Made by a program: the position numbers and the translations under genes
The notes under the pieces: generated by a model
The model's database searches: none
Told to the model about the DNA's origin: nothing
The model's input: the letters and a program-made list of their open reading frames with translations, nothing else
Assembly (NCBI RefSeq): GCF_045290345.1
Contig: NZ_CP155447.1
Coordinates: 744,001 to 808,000 of the forward strand
Reading direction: 5' to 3'
Source: Singulisphaera sp045290345
GTDB lineage: Bacteria; Planctomycetota; Planctomycetia; Isosphaerales; Isosphaeraceae
Length of the DNA: 64,000 nt
Shown: piece by piece, positions 1 through 9,566 of the stretch
How the letters are laid out: each line of letters opens with the position of its first letter
Position numbering within the stretch: the first letter of the stretch is position 1

Positions 1-144
1 CAGAAGGTCCACGTCCACGACCTCCACGCCACGATTCTGCACCTGCTCGGATTCGATCACACCAAGCTGACCTACCGCCACGCCAGCCGGGATTTTCGCC
101 TCACAGACGTGTACGGCGAAGTGGTGCACGAACTGATTGCTTAG
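1..144 (+). CDS. DUF1501 family protein, C-terminal end (partial)
   Basis: An open frame runs in from the left edge and ends at TAG 142-144, leaving 47 residues. They read as the usual tail of planctomycete DUF1501 proteins: a VHDLHATILHLLG core, then a HASRDFRLTDVYG-like segment and a VHELIA end. DUF1501 proteins are exported, sulfatase/phosphatase-superfamily-like proteins usually encoded next to a DUF1549/DUF1553 cytochrome protein, as here 57 bp downstream. The more common order places the DUF1553 gene first; here DUF1501 precedes it. The molecular function is not established for the family. Confidence 0.85.
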   Translation, partial: QKVHVHDLHATILHLLGFDHTKLTYRHASRDFRLTDVYGEVVHELIA

Positions 145-201
145 CATCCTGACGACGCGGCGAGCGACACGCGAGACATTCCGAGGTGAAGGAGGAATCC
201 C

Positions 202-3033
202 GTGCGAAGATCGTACCGGAGCCATGCGAGTTGGCTCCTGCTGACGCTGTGGTTGGTTGCCGGTACGTCTCCCGTGCTCCGCGCGGCTCCGCCTGCTGGT
301 AGTGACGCCAAGGGCGTCGAGTTCTTTGAAACTCAGATTCGCCCGCTCTTGGCAAACCAGTGTTATCAGTGCCATAGCCAAGAAAGCAAGAAGGCCAGGG
401 GGGGGCTGCTGCTCGACAGCCAGGAGGGGCTACTCAAAGGAGGCGATTCTGGCCCATTTTTTGTGGCCGGCGACCCCGAGAAAAGCCTGCTGATTAAGGC
501 CGTGCGCTACAAGGAGGAAGACCTGCGCATGCCGCCTGACGGCAAAAGGCTGACCGAGACGCAGGTCGCCGATCTCGAAGCGTGGGTGAGAATGGGAGCG
601 CCGCTGCCGCGAGCGGGCGTTCAGGAGGATAAGATCAGGGCGAGTGCGCGCACGCACTGGGCCTTCCAACCGGTGAAGCGACCCGCACTTCCAACGGTCA
701 AGAATCAACGCTGGGGGCAATCAGCGGTTGATGCGTTCATTCTCGCAAAACTCGAACCCGCTGGAATGCAGCCGGCGCGACCAGCGAACAAACGAACCTT
801 GATCCGGCGGGCGACTTATGACCTGATCGGGTTGCCGCCGACACCGGAGGAAGTCGCGGCCTTCGTGGCGGACACGTCCCCCAACGCGTTCGCAACAGTC
901 GTGGATCGTTTGCTCGCCTCGCCCCATTACGGCGAACGCTGGGGCCGTCACTGGCTGGATGTGGCCCGATACGCCACGACCGACAGTCCCTACGCCTTCA
1001 CATATCGCGATTACGTGATTCGCGCGTTCAACGACGATCTGCCTTACGATGAATTCCTTCTCCAACAATTTGCGGCGGATCAACTGGGCCTCGGCGAGAA
1101 CAAACGAGCGCTGGCCGGTCTTGGGTTCCTGACCCTAGGCCGGCAGTTCGAGAACTTCCACGATACGATCGACGACCGGATCGACGTCGTCACGCGCGGC
1201 ACGATGGCGCTGTCGGTCAGTTGCGCGCGGTGCCACGATCACAAGTACGATCCGATCCCCACCCGCGATTATTACGCCCTCCACGGCGTCTTCGCCAGTT
1301 CCGTCGCGCCGGACGAACTGCCCCTCCTCGGCATCGCACTCGATCCGAAAGCGTACGCGGAGTATGTGCCAAAACGCGAGTCACTCCAGGCGAAGCTGGA
1401 TAACTTCATCCGCAAGCAGGAGGCGGAAGTCCTCAAGCAGCACCGCCGGCAAACAGCCAAGTGCCTGCTCTTAAGCCGGGAACCGGCCAAATTGGCCGAA
1501 CTGATCAAGGAAAACTTTGGGTTGAGCGACCGGAAGATCCTCCAGGCCGGGGCCACGCGTTGGCTGAGGGCATTGGAAAAAATGAACCGGGAGTCCGATC
1601 CGATCTTCGCTCCGTGGTTCGCCTTTGCGGCACTGCCGAGTTCGGAATTCGCCGACCGGGCCAAAACACTGTCGGCCAACATCGCGGCCAACTCTTTCGT
1701 CCATCCCGTGAACTCTCTGGTGGCCCAGGCTTTTGCAGGCGAACCACCGACCTCTTTGAAGGATGTGGCGGAGCGCTACGACAAGCTGTTCGAGGACGCG
1801 GACAAGCGATGGCAAGAGACACAGAGCGAGGCCGATCGGGAGACCAACTCAGCCTCCCCCCAGACACTGCCTGACGCCGAGCAGGAAGCGCTGCGCCAGG
1901 TCTTTTACGGCAAGGACAGCCCCGGCAACTTGCCAACCGAGTTGATGCGGCAGTTATTTAGCACGACGGCGCTCATGCAGTTGGGACCACTCCAGGCAGA
2001 AATCAATCGACTTGAGGCCAATCATCCGGGCGCTCCCCTGCGAGCCATGGCGCTCGTGGACAGTCCGCGACCGGCGAACAGCAGGGTGTTCATCCGTGGG
2101 AACCCGGACCGGCTGGGCGAGGAGGCTCCCCGCATGTTTCTGGCAATTCTGTCGGGAGACGTACGGGAGCCGTTCAGCCGCGGCAGCGGCCGACTGGAAC
2201 TGGCCCGAGCCATCGCCAGCCGAGAGAATCCCCTCACGGCCCGCGTCATGGTGAACCGCCTCTGGCTCCATCATTTTGGTGCCGGTCTGGTGGCGACTCC
2301 CGACGACTTTGGGTTACGCTCCGATCCACCGAGCCATCCCGAACTGCTGGACTACCTTGCCTGGCGGTTCATCGAGGATGGTTGGTCGCTCAAGAAACTA
2401 CACCGTGTGCTGATGCTGTCAAGCGTTTACCAGCAACAGAGCGATAACAACCTGCGCTACGAGACGTTGGACCCAGATAACCGGCTGCTTTCGAGAATGA
2501 ACCGCCGGCGACTCGACTTCGAATCGATCAGGGACACGCTCCTGTTGGTTGCGGGCAATCTGGACCATTCCCAGGGGGGACGTCCGGTTGATCTGCTCAA
2601 GCAGCGGGAAGGCCGCTTCACCAATCGCCGCACGGTGTATGGAACCATTGATCGCAATGACTTGCTTGCGCTCTACCGGGTCTTCGATTTTGCCAACCCG
2701 GATCTGTCCACGGCCCAGCGTGACGCCACCACCGTGCCGCAACAATCGCTCTTTTTTCTGAACAGCCCCTTTGTCATGGAACAAGCGTGCAGGATGGTGG
2801 ACCGGCCCTCCTTCCAACGGCTCAACGACAAAGCAGAGCGGGTTCGCGACCTCTATCAACGTGTCTATCAACGCGATCCCTCCGCGGAAGAAATCCAAAG
2901 GGGGCTGCGTTTCCTCCAAGGCACGTCGGCTTCAACGGGCACCGAGGAGACGCCCCAGAAGCAGCCGCTGACTCCCCAGGAACGCTATGCCCAGGTCTTG
3001 CTGATGACGAACGAGCTAATGTTTGTTGACTGA
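202..3033 (+). CDS. PSCyt1-DUF1549-DUF1553 exported cytochrome c-type protein
   Basis: This is a 943-residue exported protein of the planctomycete cytochrome C / PSCyt2 / PSD1 family. A GTG start follows GGAGG at 191-195. Residues 1-29 form a signal peptide. A heme-binding CYQCH lies at 54-58 in the N-terminal PSCyt1 domain, and a second CxxCH (Cys341, Cys344, His345) sits in the DUF1549 region, followed by HKYDPIPTRDYYAL typical of the family. The C-terminal third (about 640-930) is DUF1553, with an ARVMVNRLW-like motif. These proteins are thought to be periplasmic or surface redox proteins co-acting with DUF1501 partners, often in polysaccharide or sulfated-glycan use; that role is inference. 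It is probably co-transcribed with the DUF1501 gene upstream. Confidence 0.93.
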   Translation: MRRSYRSHASWLLLTLWLVAGTSPVLRAAPPAGSDAKGVEFFETQIRPLLANQCYQCHSQESKKARGGLLLDSQEGLLKGGDSGPFFVAGDPEKSLLIKAVRYKEEDLRMPPDGKRLTETQVADLEAWVRMGAPLPRAGVQEDKIRASARTHWAFQPVKRPALPTVKNQRWGQSAVDAFILAKLEPAGMQPARPANKRTLIRRATYDLIGLPPTPEEVAAFVADTSPNAFATVVDRLLASPHYGERWGRHWLDVARYATTDSPYAFTYRDYVIRAFNDDLPYDEFLLQQFAADQLGLGENKRALAGLGFLTLGRQFENFHDTIDDRIDVVTRGTMALSVSCARCHDHKYDPIPTRDYYALHGVFASSVAPDELPLLGIALDPKAYAEYVPKRESLQAKLDNFIRKQEAEVLKQHRRQTAKCLLLSREPAKLAELIKENFGLSDRKILQAGATRWLRALEKMNRESDPIFAPWFAFAALPSSEFADRAKTLSANIAANSFVHPVNSLVAQAFAGEPPTSLKDVAERYDKLFEDADKRWQETQSEADRETNSASPQTLPDAEQEALRQVFYGKDSPGNLPTELMRQLFSTTALMQLGPLQAEINRLEANHPGAPLRAMALVDSPRPANSRVFIRGNPDRLGEEAPRMFLAILSGDVREPFSRGSGRLELARAIASRENPLTARVMVNRLWLHHFGAGLVATPDDFGLRSDPPSHPELLDYLAWRFIEDGWSLKKLHRVLMLSSVYQQQSDNNLRYETLDPDNRLLSRMNRRRLDFESIRDTLLLVAGNLDHSQGGRPVDLLKQREGRFTNRRTVYGTIDRNDLLALYRVFDFANPDLSTAQRDATTVPQQSLFFLNSPFVMEQACRMVDRPSFQRLNDKAERVRDLYQRVYQRDPSAEEIQRGLRFLQGTSASTGTEETPQKQPLTPQERYAQVLLMTNELMFVD

Positions 3034-3083
3034 AGTCTCTTTGAATGAATAGGTGTTATGCATCAGCAGTCGAAGGGCGTGGA

Positions 3084-3866
3084 ATGATGGCCGTTTGCAT
3101 CCAGGAAATGGCTCGGCATATGCTGGCGGATTACGACGCCAGGACACCGGGCCGGGGCGTTGACAAACCGCTCGACATGACGACCGTCCAGGCATACGCT
3201 CTTCAGGCGGAGATCGCCCGGCTGCGTGAGCAACGCGGGGAAAGAGTCATCGGCTACAAGGTCGGCTGCACGAGCAGAGCAATCCAGCTGCAGTTGGGCG
3301 TCGAGGAGCCGATCTTCGGCAGGCTTTTCGCCACGGGATGTCATTCGAATGGCGTGCATCTCTCGTCCACGCGCTATGCCAACCTGGCCGTGGAGGGGGA
3401 GCTGGCGGTGCGGCTATCCAAGGACTTGCCCAGACAGGCCCCGTCAGCGGAGGAGTGTCGAGAGGCTATCGCCGATCTGTTTCCGGTGATCGAGTTGCAC
3501 CACTTTGTCCTTCCCGCCACCTGGGCTCCCGGTCATTGGTTGATCGCGAGCGGCGGCATGCACGCGGGATTCGTGCTAGCAGAAACGGAGACAAGCCACC
3601 CGAGGTTGCAGCCCTTTGCGAGCAGCCTTCGCGTCCGAATCAACGAGGTGGTCGTCGGGTCAGTGGACGATGCCGCGTGGTCTCACTGCCCGATCGAATC
3701 GCTGCGTTGGCTGGCCGGCCGGCTCGCGCAGTTCGGACTACAGCTTTGCAAGGGCCAGGTGATCCTGACCGGTTCGCCCATGAGATTGTTTCCGGTTGCC
3801 CCTGGCAGCCGCATCGTCGTCGAAACGCCGCCCTTGGGAGCGAGTTGCGTCAAGATCGATCCCTAG
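3084..3866 (+). CDS. 2-keto-4-pentenoate hydratase-like protein (MhpD/FAH family)
   Basis: A 260-residue protein of the hydratase/decarboxylase branch of the fumarylacetoacetate-hydrolase superfamily. Landmarks are GYKVGCTS near residue 60, VEGELAVRLSKDLP with the metal-binding glutamates, the central VIELHHF segment and a C-terminal LTGSPMRLFPVAPG loop typical of MhpD. Family members hydrate 2-oxopent-4-enoate in meta-cleavage pathways for aromatics, but no other pathway gene is present, so the substrate is unknown. An ATG at 3045 would add 13 residues; the start at 3084 (or 3087) is preferred because a purine-rich AGGGCGTGGA precedes it. It lies about 50 bp after the cytochrome gene and 26 bp before the next gene. 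Confidence 0.8.
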   Translation: MMAVCIQEMARHMLADYDARTPGRGVDKPLDMTTVQAYALQAEIARLREQRGERVIGYKVGCTSRAIQLQLGVEEPIFGRLFATGCHSNGVHLSSTRYANLAVEGELAVRLSKDLPRQAPSAEECREAIADLFPVIELHHFVLPATWAPGHWLIASGGMHAGFVLAETETSHPRLQPFASSLRVRINEVVVGSVDDAAWSHCPIESLRWLAGRLAQFGLQLCKGQVILTGSPMRLFPVAPGSRIVVETPPLGASCVKIDP

Positions 3867-3892
3867 TTCCACAAACGACCGGAGTCCAGGAA

Positions 3893-4246
3893 ATGGGGTA
3901 CGACGGCACATTGGTGTTGGATTTCCTAGCGAAGACGCACCAGACGTCACTGCTGACCGATCGGGAGAAGCACCTCGTGGGACTGGCCGTGACCATGACT
4001 CGCGGCTGCCAGGTCTGTACTCGGAGCCGAATCGAGAAAGCACGGGAGGCCGGCATCGGGGACGACCTGCTGAATGCCTTGGTTGCGATCGTGTCCGCCG
4101 TCAACGCCGGGGTCGCCGCGGCCACGGCGCGGGAGGGCTTCCGCATCGCCGACGCAGCTTCGGCCGAGGAATGTGGTCCCCTCTGTTCGGCTGAGCAACC
4201 GCCGGCCGCCGAGAGGGAGACCACAGCACGGAGGGGAGAGGGATGA
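3893..4246 (+). CDS. Carboxymuconolactone decarboxylase / AhpD-like protein
   Basis: A 117-residue protein. DREKHLVGLAVTMTRGCQVCTRSRIEKAREAG carries the CxxC (Cys-Gln-Val-Cys) of the AhpD/CMD core, and LLNALVAIVSAVNAGVAAATA is the second conserved helix. The usual histidine two residues after the second cysteine is replaced (CTRSRIEKA), so peroxidase activity is uncertain. The tail of about 30 residues is Glu/Ala-rich and non-conserved, with an extra cysteine. The start ATG follows CCAGGAA closely. It sits 26 bp behind the hydratase-like gene, probably in one transcript. Confidence 0.8.
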   Translation: MGYDGTLVLDFLAKTHQTSLLTDREKHLVGLAVTMTRGCQVCTRSRIEKAREAGIGDDLLNALVAIVSAVNAGVAAATAREGFRIADAASAEECGPLCSAEQPPAAERETTARRGEG

Positions 4247-4346
4247 AGACTACCCCGAGCTTTGGCAGGCGGAACTCGACCAAACCTCATACGTCTGCGG
4301 TCCCAAGGTGGAGCAATCCACGCATAAACCGCTGTAAAGTCTGCGC

Positions 4347-7163
4347 TCAGTCGCCGATTTCCTTCCGCAGCTCCTTGGCCTCGGGGTGGTCGGGGTCGTC
4401 CTTGAGCAAGGTGTCGAGGGTTGCCTTGGCCGCATTGCGGTTGCCGAGGCCGAGTTGGGCCTTGGCGAGCCGGACTTTCAGGTCGTTGGGTCGCTTGGCT
4501 TTCAGGTCGATCGCGGTCTGGTATTCCTCGATGGCCGGGGCGAACTTCTTCTGAGCGGCCAGGGCATCGGCCAGGAAGGTGTGACAGGCGGGGTCGTAGA
4601 CGTTGACGTAGAGGCACTCCATCGCCCATTTCTCGGCCTGGTCGGGCTGCTTGGCGGCCAGGTGTCGCTCGGCCAGCGCCTTGCGGACGTCGAGGTCGTC
4701 GGCGTCGTTGTCGGCGATCATGGCCAGGTCGGTCAGGAACTTGGCGTCGTTCTTCTGCCGCAGGTGAACCCGGGCCAGGCCGGCGATCCACTTGGTGTGG
4801 ACCGGGTCGTCACGGCGGGCGATCTCGTAGAGTCGCTCAGCCTCGTCGAGCTTCCCTGCCTTCATTTGGAGCTCGGCCAGGAGGTCGATCACCCGCTCGT
4901 TGGGCTTGTCCGGGTCGAGGGCCGGCTCGAGAACCGCCAGCGCCGCGTCTTCGTCACCGATCGTGACGAGCAGGCGCGCCTTGACGTAGCTGGCCAGGGG
5001 TTGGTGGGGCACGGCTTTGAGCGCTTTTTCGGCGAACGGGCGGGCCTCTTTGAGGTCGCGTCGGGCAAAGTGCTCGTAGGCCATCCGAGCGTTCAGGTCG
5101 GCGTCGTCCGGCTTGTCCTTGAGCATCCGCTCAAGCTGTGAGAACTTGATCGGCTTCTCGTCGTTGACCCGGGTCCGGATCGTCTTGACCACCTCGTCGA
5201 GCGAGGTCAGGTACTCGGCCTCGAAGTCGGCCTTCTCGACATTGAAGCAGGCGGCGATCGCCCGGTCGGTCGTCAGGCCGCGGCGGTAGGCGCCGAGCAT
5301 TTTGATCAAGGCGTCGGAGCCAAATCGCTTGAGCATGTATTGCGCGTAGAGTTGAGCCTGGCAATACGCCATCTGGCGGTCGTCGGGTTCCTTGGGGCGG
5401 ATGAAGCCAAGGTTGATCGTGTCGAGGTTGAGGAGCTTCGATCGGCTCGGCACCCGCTCCAGGAGGAGTTTGTTCCACTCCTGAGGGCGAGGGAACCCTT
5501 CGCTCTCGACGGCCAGGGCCTCGGTGTACCAGTGCGGAATGTTGAAGTCGGTCTGCTGCAAGGTGATGACGTGAACGAGTTCGTGTTTGAGCACTCGAGC
5601 CCAGTTGAATGGCTTGCCGGTGGCGCGAGGGCTGGCCAGGGCGACCACCTTGCCCGTGCAGGCGCCGACGGTCGGGATGAACGGCAGGCCGATCGTCCGG
5701 CCGCTGAACCACGTGTGATCCTTCAAGATCTCGATCTGGGTCAGCTCGGGCGGGGAATAGCCGAATCGGGTGGTCAGCTCGCCGTGGATCGACTCGAGGT
5801 AGCGCCCCATGTACTTGCCCAGGAGCTCGTCCTGCTTGGGGTCGACCAGGACGCTGTAATGCTCGGTGAGGATCGGCTTATACGAGGCCATGTGCTTGAG
5901 CACGAGCATCTGGTTATTGGCGCGGACGTTGAACGGGTCCGCGGCGAAGGCGGCCTGAAAGAGGTCGCGAGCCTCGCTCTCACGGCCGATCTGCATATAG
6001 AGCATTCCGAGACCGATCGGAGCCTCAGCACGCCTGGGGTCGGCGGCCGCGGCGAGCAGGAAGGCGCGTTCGGCCGAGTGGTACTTGCGACGGTCAGCCA
6101 AGCGCTCGCCGAGGGCGGCGTAGAAGGTGGCCGGTCTGGGGTTATCGGCCAGGGCGATCGCCTCGACGACCGCAGCGCCGACCGGATCGACCAGCAAGCG
6201 GGACGAGGCGGCGAGTCGGGCCAGGGCGTCCTGATCGTGTCGGTTCTCGGCGACCGCCTTCTGAGCGGCGGCCAGGGCGTCGGAAAAGCGCTCGTCGGAA
6301 ATGTTCAGGTCGGCCAGCAAGATGTGTGCAGGGGCATACCGCGGGTTGATCGCCAGGGCCCTTTCGACCTTGGCTCGACCGGCGGCCAGCTTGTATCCTT
6401 GGAGATCGGCGTTGCCGAGTGTGACCAGGATTTCGGCGGCCAGCGGATTGATCTCCAAGGCCCGGGCGAGTTCCTTCGCCGCCGCGGCCTCGTTGTAGCC
6501 GGAGAGGAACAAGCGACCCTCGAGCCAGGGGGCCTGCCAGCAGCGGGGGTCGGCACTGAGCGCGGCTTCGTAGATCTGGTTGATCACATCGTTGAGCGAC
6601 TCGCTCAGCTCGTCCCCGCGCGCCATAGCCCGAAAATAACGCTCGGAGGCCTGGCCGACGATCAGGAGCGCCTCGGCGTCCTTGACGATGTCGGCCTGGC
6701 GTTCGTTGTACCGGTCGACGAACCACTTCCAGGCGTCAACCGCTCGATCAAGTTCGCCCCGGGCCTCCAGGAGGCGGGCTTCGACCCAACGCGCGGCGAT
6801 GTGGTTGGGATCGGCCTTGAGCGCTTGTTGCGCTGCCGCAACGGCCGCTTCCCAGTCGCCGCGCCCGAAGTGCAAGTCGGCCACCCGGGCGGCGAGATCG
6901 GCGTTTTGGGGCTGTTGCGCGGCAAGGTCGGTCAAGACAGCGACGGCCTTCTCAACCTCTCCCTGGCTGGCCAGACAGTCGGCCTGGCCGAGCACGGCCT
7001 TGGCGCGAGCGGGCGCGGGGAGGTCGGCCTCCTTGAGAATCGCCTCGTACGCCTCCTGAGCCTCGGCGTAGTGGCCAGTCTGCAAAAGCCGGCGGGCCTC
7101 ATCGAGCCCGTCGGCTCCGGCCACCATCGTCACGAGCAAAGTCAGTAGAATTTCGCCGAGCAT
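4347..7163 (-). CDS. Exported TPR protein with HExxH peptidase-MA-like core
   Basis: A 938-residue protein with an N-terminal signal segment (MLGEILLTLLVTMVAGADG). Residues about 20-390 are tandem TPR units. About 410-640 holds a gluzincin-like metallopeptidase core with HELVH at 527-531, followed by PHWYTEALAVESEG where a downstream Glu would be the third zinc ligand. From about 660 to the end are further TPR units. The ATG at 7163 is chosen over the GTG at 7169 because AGGAGG sits 5 nt before the ATG but directly abuts the GTG. Family knowledge suggests a cell-envelope scaffold/protease; the substrate is unknown. It stands alone, convergent with the CMD gene and divergent from the next gene. 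Confidence 0.85.
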   Translation of the reverse strand: MLGEILLTLLVTMVAGADGLDEARRLLQTGHYAEAQEAYEAILKEADLPAPARAKAVLGQADCLASQGEVEKAVAVLTDLAAQQPQNADLAARVADLHFGRGDWEAAVAAAQQALKADPNHIAARWVEARLLEARGELDRAVDAWKWFVDRYNERQADIVKDAEALLIVGQASERYFRAMARGDELSESLNDVINQIYEAALSADPRCWQAPWLEGRLFLSGYNEAAAAKELARALEINPLAAEILVTLGNADLQGYKLAAGRAKVERALAINPRYAPAHILLADLNISDERFSDALAAAQKAVAENRHDQDALARLAASSRLLVDPVGAAVVEAIALADNPRPATFYAALGERLADRRKYHSAERAFLLAAAADPRRAEAPIGLGMLYMQIGRESEARDLFQAAFAADPFNVRANNQMLVLKHMASYKPILTEHYSVLVDPKQDELLGKYMGRYLESIHGELTTRFGYSPPELTQIEILKDHTWFSGRTIGLPFIPTVGACTGKVVALASPRATGKPFNWARVLKHELVHVITLQQTDFNIPHWYTEALAVESEGFPRPQEWNKLLLERVPSRSKLLNLDTINLGFIRPKEPDDRQMAYCQAQLYAQYMLKRFGSDALIKMLGAYRRGLTTDRAIAACFNVEKADFEAEYLTSLDEVVKTIRTRVNDEKPIKFSQLERMLKDKPDDADLNARMAYEHFARRDLKEARPFAEKALKAVPHQPLASYVKARLLVTIGDEDAALAVLEPALDPDKPNERVIDLLAELQMKAGKLDEAERLYEIARRDDPVHTKWIAGLARVHLRQKNDAKFLTDLAMIADNDADDLDVRKALAERHLAAKQPDQAEKWAMECLYVNVYDPACHTFLADALAAQKKFAPAIEEYQTAIDLKAKRPNDLKVRLAKAQLGLGNRNAAKATLDTLLKDDPDHPEAKELRKEIGD

Positions 7164-7258
7164 ACCCACCTCCTGTTCCTTTCCACGCTAACATAGGGGA
7201 CGGAGGAAATGAACCACCGAATCGCATGCGGCGACACGGATCAAGGCGAGGTCGAACC

Positions 7259-8089
7259 ATGGCCAACACGAAACCCATGTACCGTCTGGTGGTTTTCGAG
7301 GAAGTGGATGACCCTCAGGGGGTCCGTGACCTCTTTTGCAAGGTGACGGGCATTCACCCCACCGACGCCATGCAATGGATTGCGCGGGCCCCTGGGGTCT
7401 GGCCCAAGCCGCTGACCGAGGCCGAGACGCGATCCCTGCTCGACGGTCTGTTCGAGTATGGCGTGCCGGCCGAGGCGTGGCGTGTCGACCAGTTCCCCGA
7501 CATCGTCCCCCCTCGCAAGATCCACACCGCCGCCTGTCTGCCGGAAGGCTTCCGAGTCCAAGGACTCCACGGCGAAGCGACTCATTGGGTTCCCTGGGAT
7601 CGAATCGAACTGATCAGTGCCGGGCGGATCGACACGGAGGACGTCTTCCGCAAGGCCAGCCCACCGACATGGTCCGCCGCACTGGCCGTGGGGCTCCGGG
7701 CCATCACGCTCCGGGTCGGCAAGCCGCCCGACCGCAGCAAACGAGCGAGCCGAGTCCTTCGCGACCCGGTCGGCGAGGCGATCATCGTCCGACGCGACCC
7801 TCTGATCGCTTTTCGAATCATCGAAAACCAGATGAACTACGCCTACCTGGGGGACCGCCTGAGCCCCAAAGCCTCGGAAAACTTCCCCGTGTTCCTGGCC
7901 GACCTCTGCGCCCGAGCCGAGCAAGCCGACGTTACTCCGCTCACTCAGTCGATCGTGGAGCACAAAGACCCGGCCGAGTCGGCCTTTCCGAGCTCACAAG
8001 CCCTCCTGGATTACTCAACTCACCGGCTCCTCTGGTGCTGGTATCGCCGCGCCCGCGACAAGCAACGTCTCGAAGAGACGGGCTTTTGA
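7259..8089 (+). CDS. Hypothetical protein, 276 aa
   Basis: The start ATG 7259 follows AAGGCGAGG. No signal peptide, membrane helix or catalytic motif is recognised. The sequence is soluble with an alpha/beta character and ends in an LLDYSTHRLLWCWYRRARDKQRLEE helix. Codon use and GC-rich third positions match neighbouring real genes, and the antisense frames have no recognisable content. The protein begins with a regulator-like MYRLVVFEEVDDPQGVRDLF fold that resembles a small ferredoxin-like domain, but this is only an impression. It is divergently transcribed from the TPR-peptidase gene with about 95 bp between starts. Confidence 0.75.
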   Translation: MANTKPMYRLVVFEEVDDPQGVRDLFCKVTGIHPTDAMQWIARAPGVWPKPLTEAETRSLLDGLFEYGVPAEAWRVDQFPDIVPPRKIHTAACLPEGFRVQGLHGEATHWVPWDRIELISAGRIDTEDVFRKASPPTWSAALAVGLRAITLRVGKPPDRSKRASRVLRDPVGEAIIVRRDPLIAFRIIENQMNYAYLGDRLSPKASENFPVFLADLCARAEQADVTPLTQSIVEHKDPAESAFPSSQALLDYSTHRLLWCWYRRARDKQRLEETGF

Positions 8090-8179
8090 GCAGACGTTCA
8101 CGGATTTCCTTATGCTTCTTCTACGATCCGTGACCGAGCGCGAACCTCGATAGATTTCCGGCTCGGTCGAATCCGTCGT

Positions 8180-8266
8180 ACGGCCGGCCCGGCCGTATCC
8201 CCCTCGGTCCAGGGCCATTCCTCGGACTCGCGCCGACCCCGAGGGAATTACGGCCGGGCCGGCCGT
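8180..8266. repeat. Perfect 18-bp inverted repeat with structured loop
   Basis: Positions 8180-8197 are the exact reverse complement of 8249-8266, and each arm is itself a near-palindrome of GGCC units. The 51-nt interior can extend the stem through CCTCGGT against ACCCCGAGG. This would form a long, very GC-rich hairpin in DNA or RNA. It lies about 90 bp after the stop of the upstream plus-strand gene, so it could be a terminator-like or REP-like element; there is no T-tract. Confidence 0.7.
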
Positions 8267-8478
8267 GCTACTGAAAACCAACCTGTGGCGGAAACCGCAA
8301 GAATCATCAGTGCTTTCGCTCCGTCGCGGATCGTTGATTTTTATTTCGTAAAGCCTCGCTGAAACCGTCAAAAAGTCATCATCAACTCGCAAATCGGTTC
8401 GCGGCAAGGCTCGAATCCCTCCCGTAATGCGGGCACGGTCCATCATCCCGATCTCCTTGCCCCAAGGGTGGTTAAGAT

Positions 8479-8495
8479 GGTGGGCCGTGCCCACC
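8479..8495. repeat. Short hairpin GGTGGGC-cgt-GCCCACC
   Basis: A perfect 7-bp inverted repeat with a 3-nt loop, flanked by CTACGGGA. It resembles short dispersed palindromes found between genes in large bacterial genomes. No gene or terminator context explains it. Confidence 0.5.
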
Positions 8496-9566
8496 CTACG
8501 GGAATTATTAGGCCGACGATGATGCCAAGGCCAGCCGCGTTGACGTTAGGGAGAAACGGGTTCGGCGAAGCGTTACTCGGTTCGAGCCTGAGCGACTGGG
8601 TCGTGCACACGGTTCACGCCGGCCCCTGCGCCCTGGTTGAACGAGGCGGCCTTGATGAGCCGAGGCCTCGGGCAAACGTTATCGAGAACGTCGCCAGCCG
8701 TCCCTCGGCGTCTCCTGGCCGGAGTCCCACCGACGGTACGCCCACCTGGTCGAATGGGCATCGAGCACTGATAAGTTGAGGCGATGGTTCGCCGACCACG
8801 TCGCTTTGAATCTCTATCCAATGATCCGCAACAGGGCGAAAAGCAGGCCGACAATTGGCAAGGCCGGCCAAGGTGGCTCCGACAAGTGCCCTTGGCCCTC
8901 TGACAATTGCTTGAACTCGCCTGGAATAACAGCCGGGCCGGCCGAACGACTGAATTTCGTCGAAAACCCCTTGCGCCAATGGACAGAAATAGCGTGACAG
9001 GCTCCTCGCCCCCTCACAACCGGCCGCACGTTCAAGACAGACAATCACAGACCTGAGAACAATCGAATCCCTGCAGGTTTCAAAAAATTTCAAGTAATTC
9101 TACACTCACAACGACAACGTCTCAGGTCATTGTCTATTCAAGCTTTATGTTCCAAAAAGTCCCCCTCACCCCACTTCTCAGGCGTGGGTTGGCTCGACAA
9201 AGCCATGGAAGAAATTGCCTGATCCGTGTATGATTTCCATGATCCATGCACTCGGGACGTGCATCCTGACTCGCTCGGTCTTCTCATGAACCACTCCGCA
9301 GAATCGGAGCTCACGTGAGAAGTGCGAGACCAGCGAGAACTTAAAAAAAATGGATTTTCCCCTGGGGACTGCTCCACCAAAGCCTGGTGATTCCTCCCTG
9401 AGACGGCTCACCCGCTTTACCTGAATCGCGATCTCTCAAGAGGTCGAAAAAAATCAAACTACATCCTCATCAGTTAATGTCCTTTTTAATCAGGGCATGA
9501 CTGACGCGGGCCGGATCGCTCCCGGTCTGTTTCTTTCGTTATTTCTTGCAAGAGGTTATCCCCATC

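Larger units (their letters stand above)
8090..9545. other. Long non-coding, palindrome-rich region
   Basis: About 1.45 kb without a supportable gene. Frames in it are short, overlap on both strands and have no recognisable product. It holds three copies of a GCCGGGCCGGCCG motif (8180-8197, 8249-8266, about 8930-8948) and a GGTGGGC-cgt-GCCCACC hairpin at 8479-8495. From about 9060 the base composition becomes more AT-rich towards the small lipoprotein gene. Confidence 0.6.

Noticed and set aside
3084..4246. Complete aromatic meta-cleavage pathway
   Set aside because: Only a hydratase-like and a CMD-like gene are present; no dioxygenase, aldolase or dehydrogenase.
4386..7148. Long plus-strand open frames (251 and 602 codons) opposite the TPR-peptidase gene
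   Set aside because: They are shadows of a GC-rich gene: the minus frame has a ribosome site, signal peptide, TPRs and HELVH; the plus frames have none and no recognisable product.
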